Positions 5,294 to 5,389 of a DNA stretch of 5,389 bases are shown piece after piece. Both the position numbers and the translations under genes were made by a program. Where the stretch lies: the NCBI GenBank assembly GCA_022571825.1, contig JACZXC010000237.1:1-5389 (forward strand), in the 5' to 3' direction. Source of the DNA: Myxococcales bacterium (GTDB lineage: Bacteria; Myxococcota_A; UBA9160; SMWR01). Position 1 is the first letter of the stretch; each line of letters opens with the position of its first letter. Below the pieces are notes generated by a model. The model was not told where the DNA came from. It did no database searches and was given only the letters and a program-made list of their open reading frames with translations.

Positions 5294-5389
5294 ATGAAAC
5301 CATGCCCCCTGCACACGGATCGGGCGCACCTTCGCGGGTCGACCCTCGGACACAGGGTCGGACCGGCCCTCCTGCTCGAAAGGCTCAGG
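5294..5389 (+). CDS. Possible start of a further gene, partial at right edge
   Basis: Two ATG codons follow the ATPase stop at once. ATG 5294 opens a frame beginning MKPCPLHTDRAHLRG, and ATG 5302 opens one beginning MPPAHGSGAPSRVDPR. Both stay open to the window end. The first has more G/C at third codon positions, like the neighbouring genes, and lies 11 bases after a GGAG (5279-5282). The second reads like a flexible Pro/Arg-rich N-terminus. Neither has a recognisable motif in the roughly 30 codons available, so I cannot say which is real, or whether either is. Confidence 0.22.
   Translation, partial: MKPCPLHTDRAHLRGSTLGHRVGPALLLERLR
5340..5360 (+). other. Perfect 7-bp GC-rich hairpin after the ATPase gene
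   Basis: CGACCCT (5340-5346) pairs perfectly with AGGGTCG (5354-5360) around a 7-base loop, 47 bases after the ATPase stop. No T-run follows, so a standard intrinsic terminator is not supported. It could be a weak terminator or processing site, or a chance stem inside the next gene. Confidence 0.25.

Overview
The window is GC-rich bacterial DNA carrying four genes on the + strand, together with short intergenic or junction pieces. The gene set is a priming glycosyl-1-phosphate transferase, a GT4 glycosyltransferase, a Wzz/GumC-type chain-length protein and a ParA/MinD ATPase. This is typical of a Wzx/Wzy-type exopolysaccharide, capsule or O-antigen cluster of a Gram-negative-type bacterium. 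The taxon cannot be fixed from the sequence. The style of the ATPase and the GumC-like protein reminds me of environmental lineages such as Myxococcota-like or former deltaproteobacterial genomes, but this is only an impression.

Layout. Bases 1-80 carry, on the minus strand, what looks like the C-terminal end of a transposase (RYPDEFSYRFNRRRREG, IS1595-like), broken at its 5' side and running off the left edge. Bases 81-273 are a non-coding leader, richer in A/T around 165-230, with a weak sigma-54-like promoter candidate and a G/C hairpin just before the first start codon. The WbaP-type transferase occupies 274-1794, or 364-1794 if the later ATG is used. A 32-codon reading frame (1794-1892) bridges it to the GT4 gene (1889-2992), overlapping its neighbour at both ends. 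After a 75-base gap comes the Wzz/GumC gene (3068-4390), which has a perfect AGGAGG. Eight bases later the ParA/MinD gene begins (4399-5292), with a ribosome binding site that overlaps the Wzz stop codon. The last 97 bases hold the possible start of another gene and a 7-bp GC-rich hairpin.

How the genes work together. The WbaP-like enzyme would start each repeat unit by moving a hexose-1-phosphate (galactose by family precedent) onto undecaprenyl phosphate. The GT4 enzyme would add a further sugar on the cytoplasmic face, and the Wzz-like protein would set chain length during periplasmic polymerisation. No flippase (Wzx), polymerase (Wzy) or outer-membrane exporter (Wza/OPX) lies in the window, so these must be elsewhere if the pathway is complete.

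The most notable point is that the position directly after the Wzz gene, commonly taken by a bacterial tyrosine kinase, holds a ParA/MinD-type ATPase instead. It has a perfect deviant Walker A motif, altered switch motifs and no tyrosine cluster. With the long acidic cytoplasmic tail of the Wzz-like protein, this suggests an ATPase-membrane adaptor pair that might position or gate the polysaccharide machine. That role is an inference.
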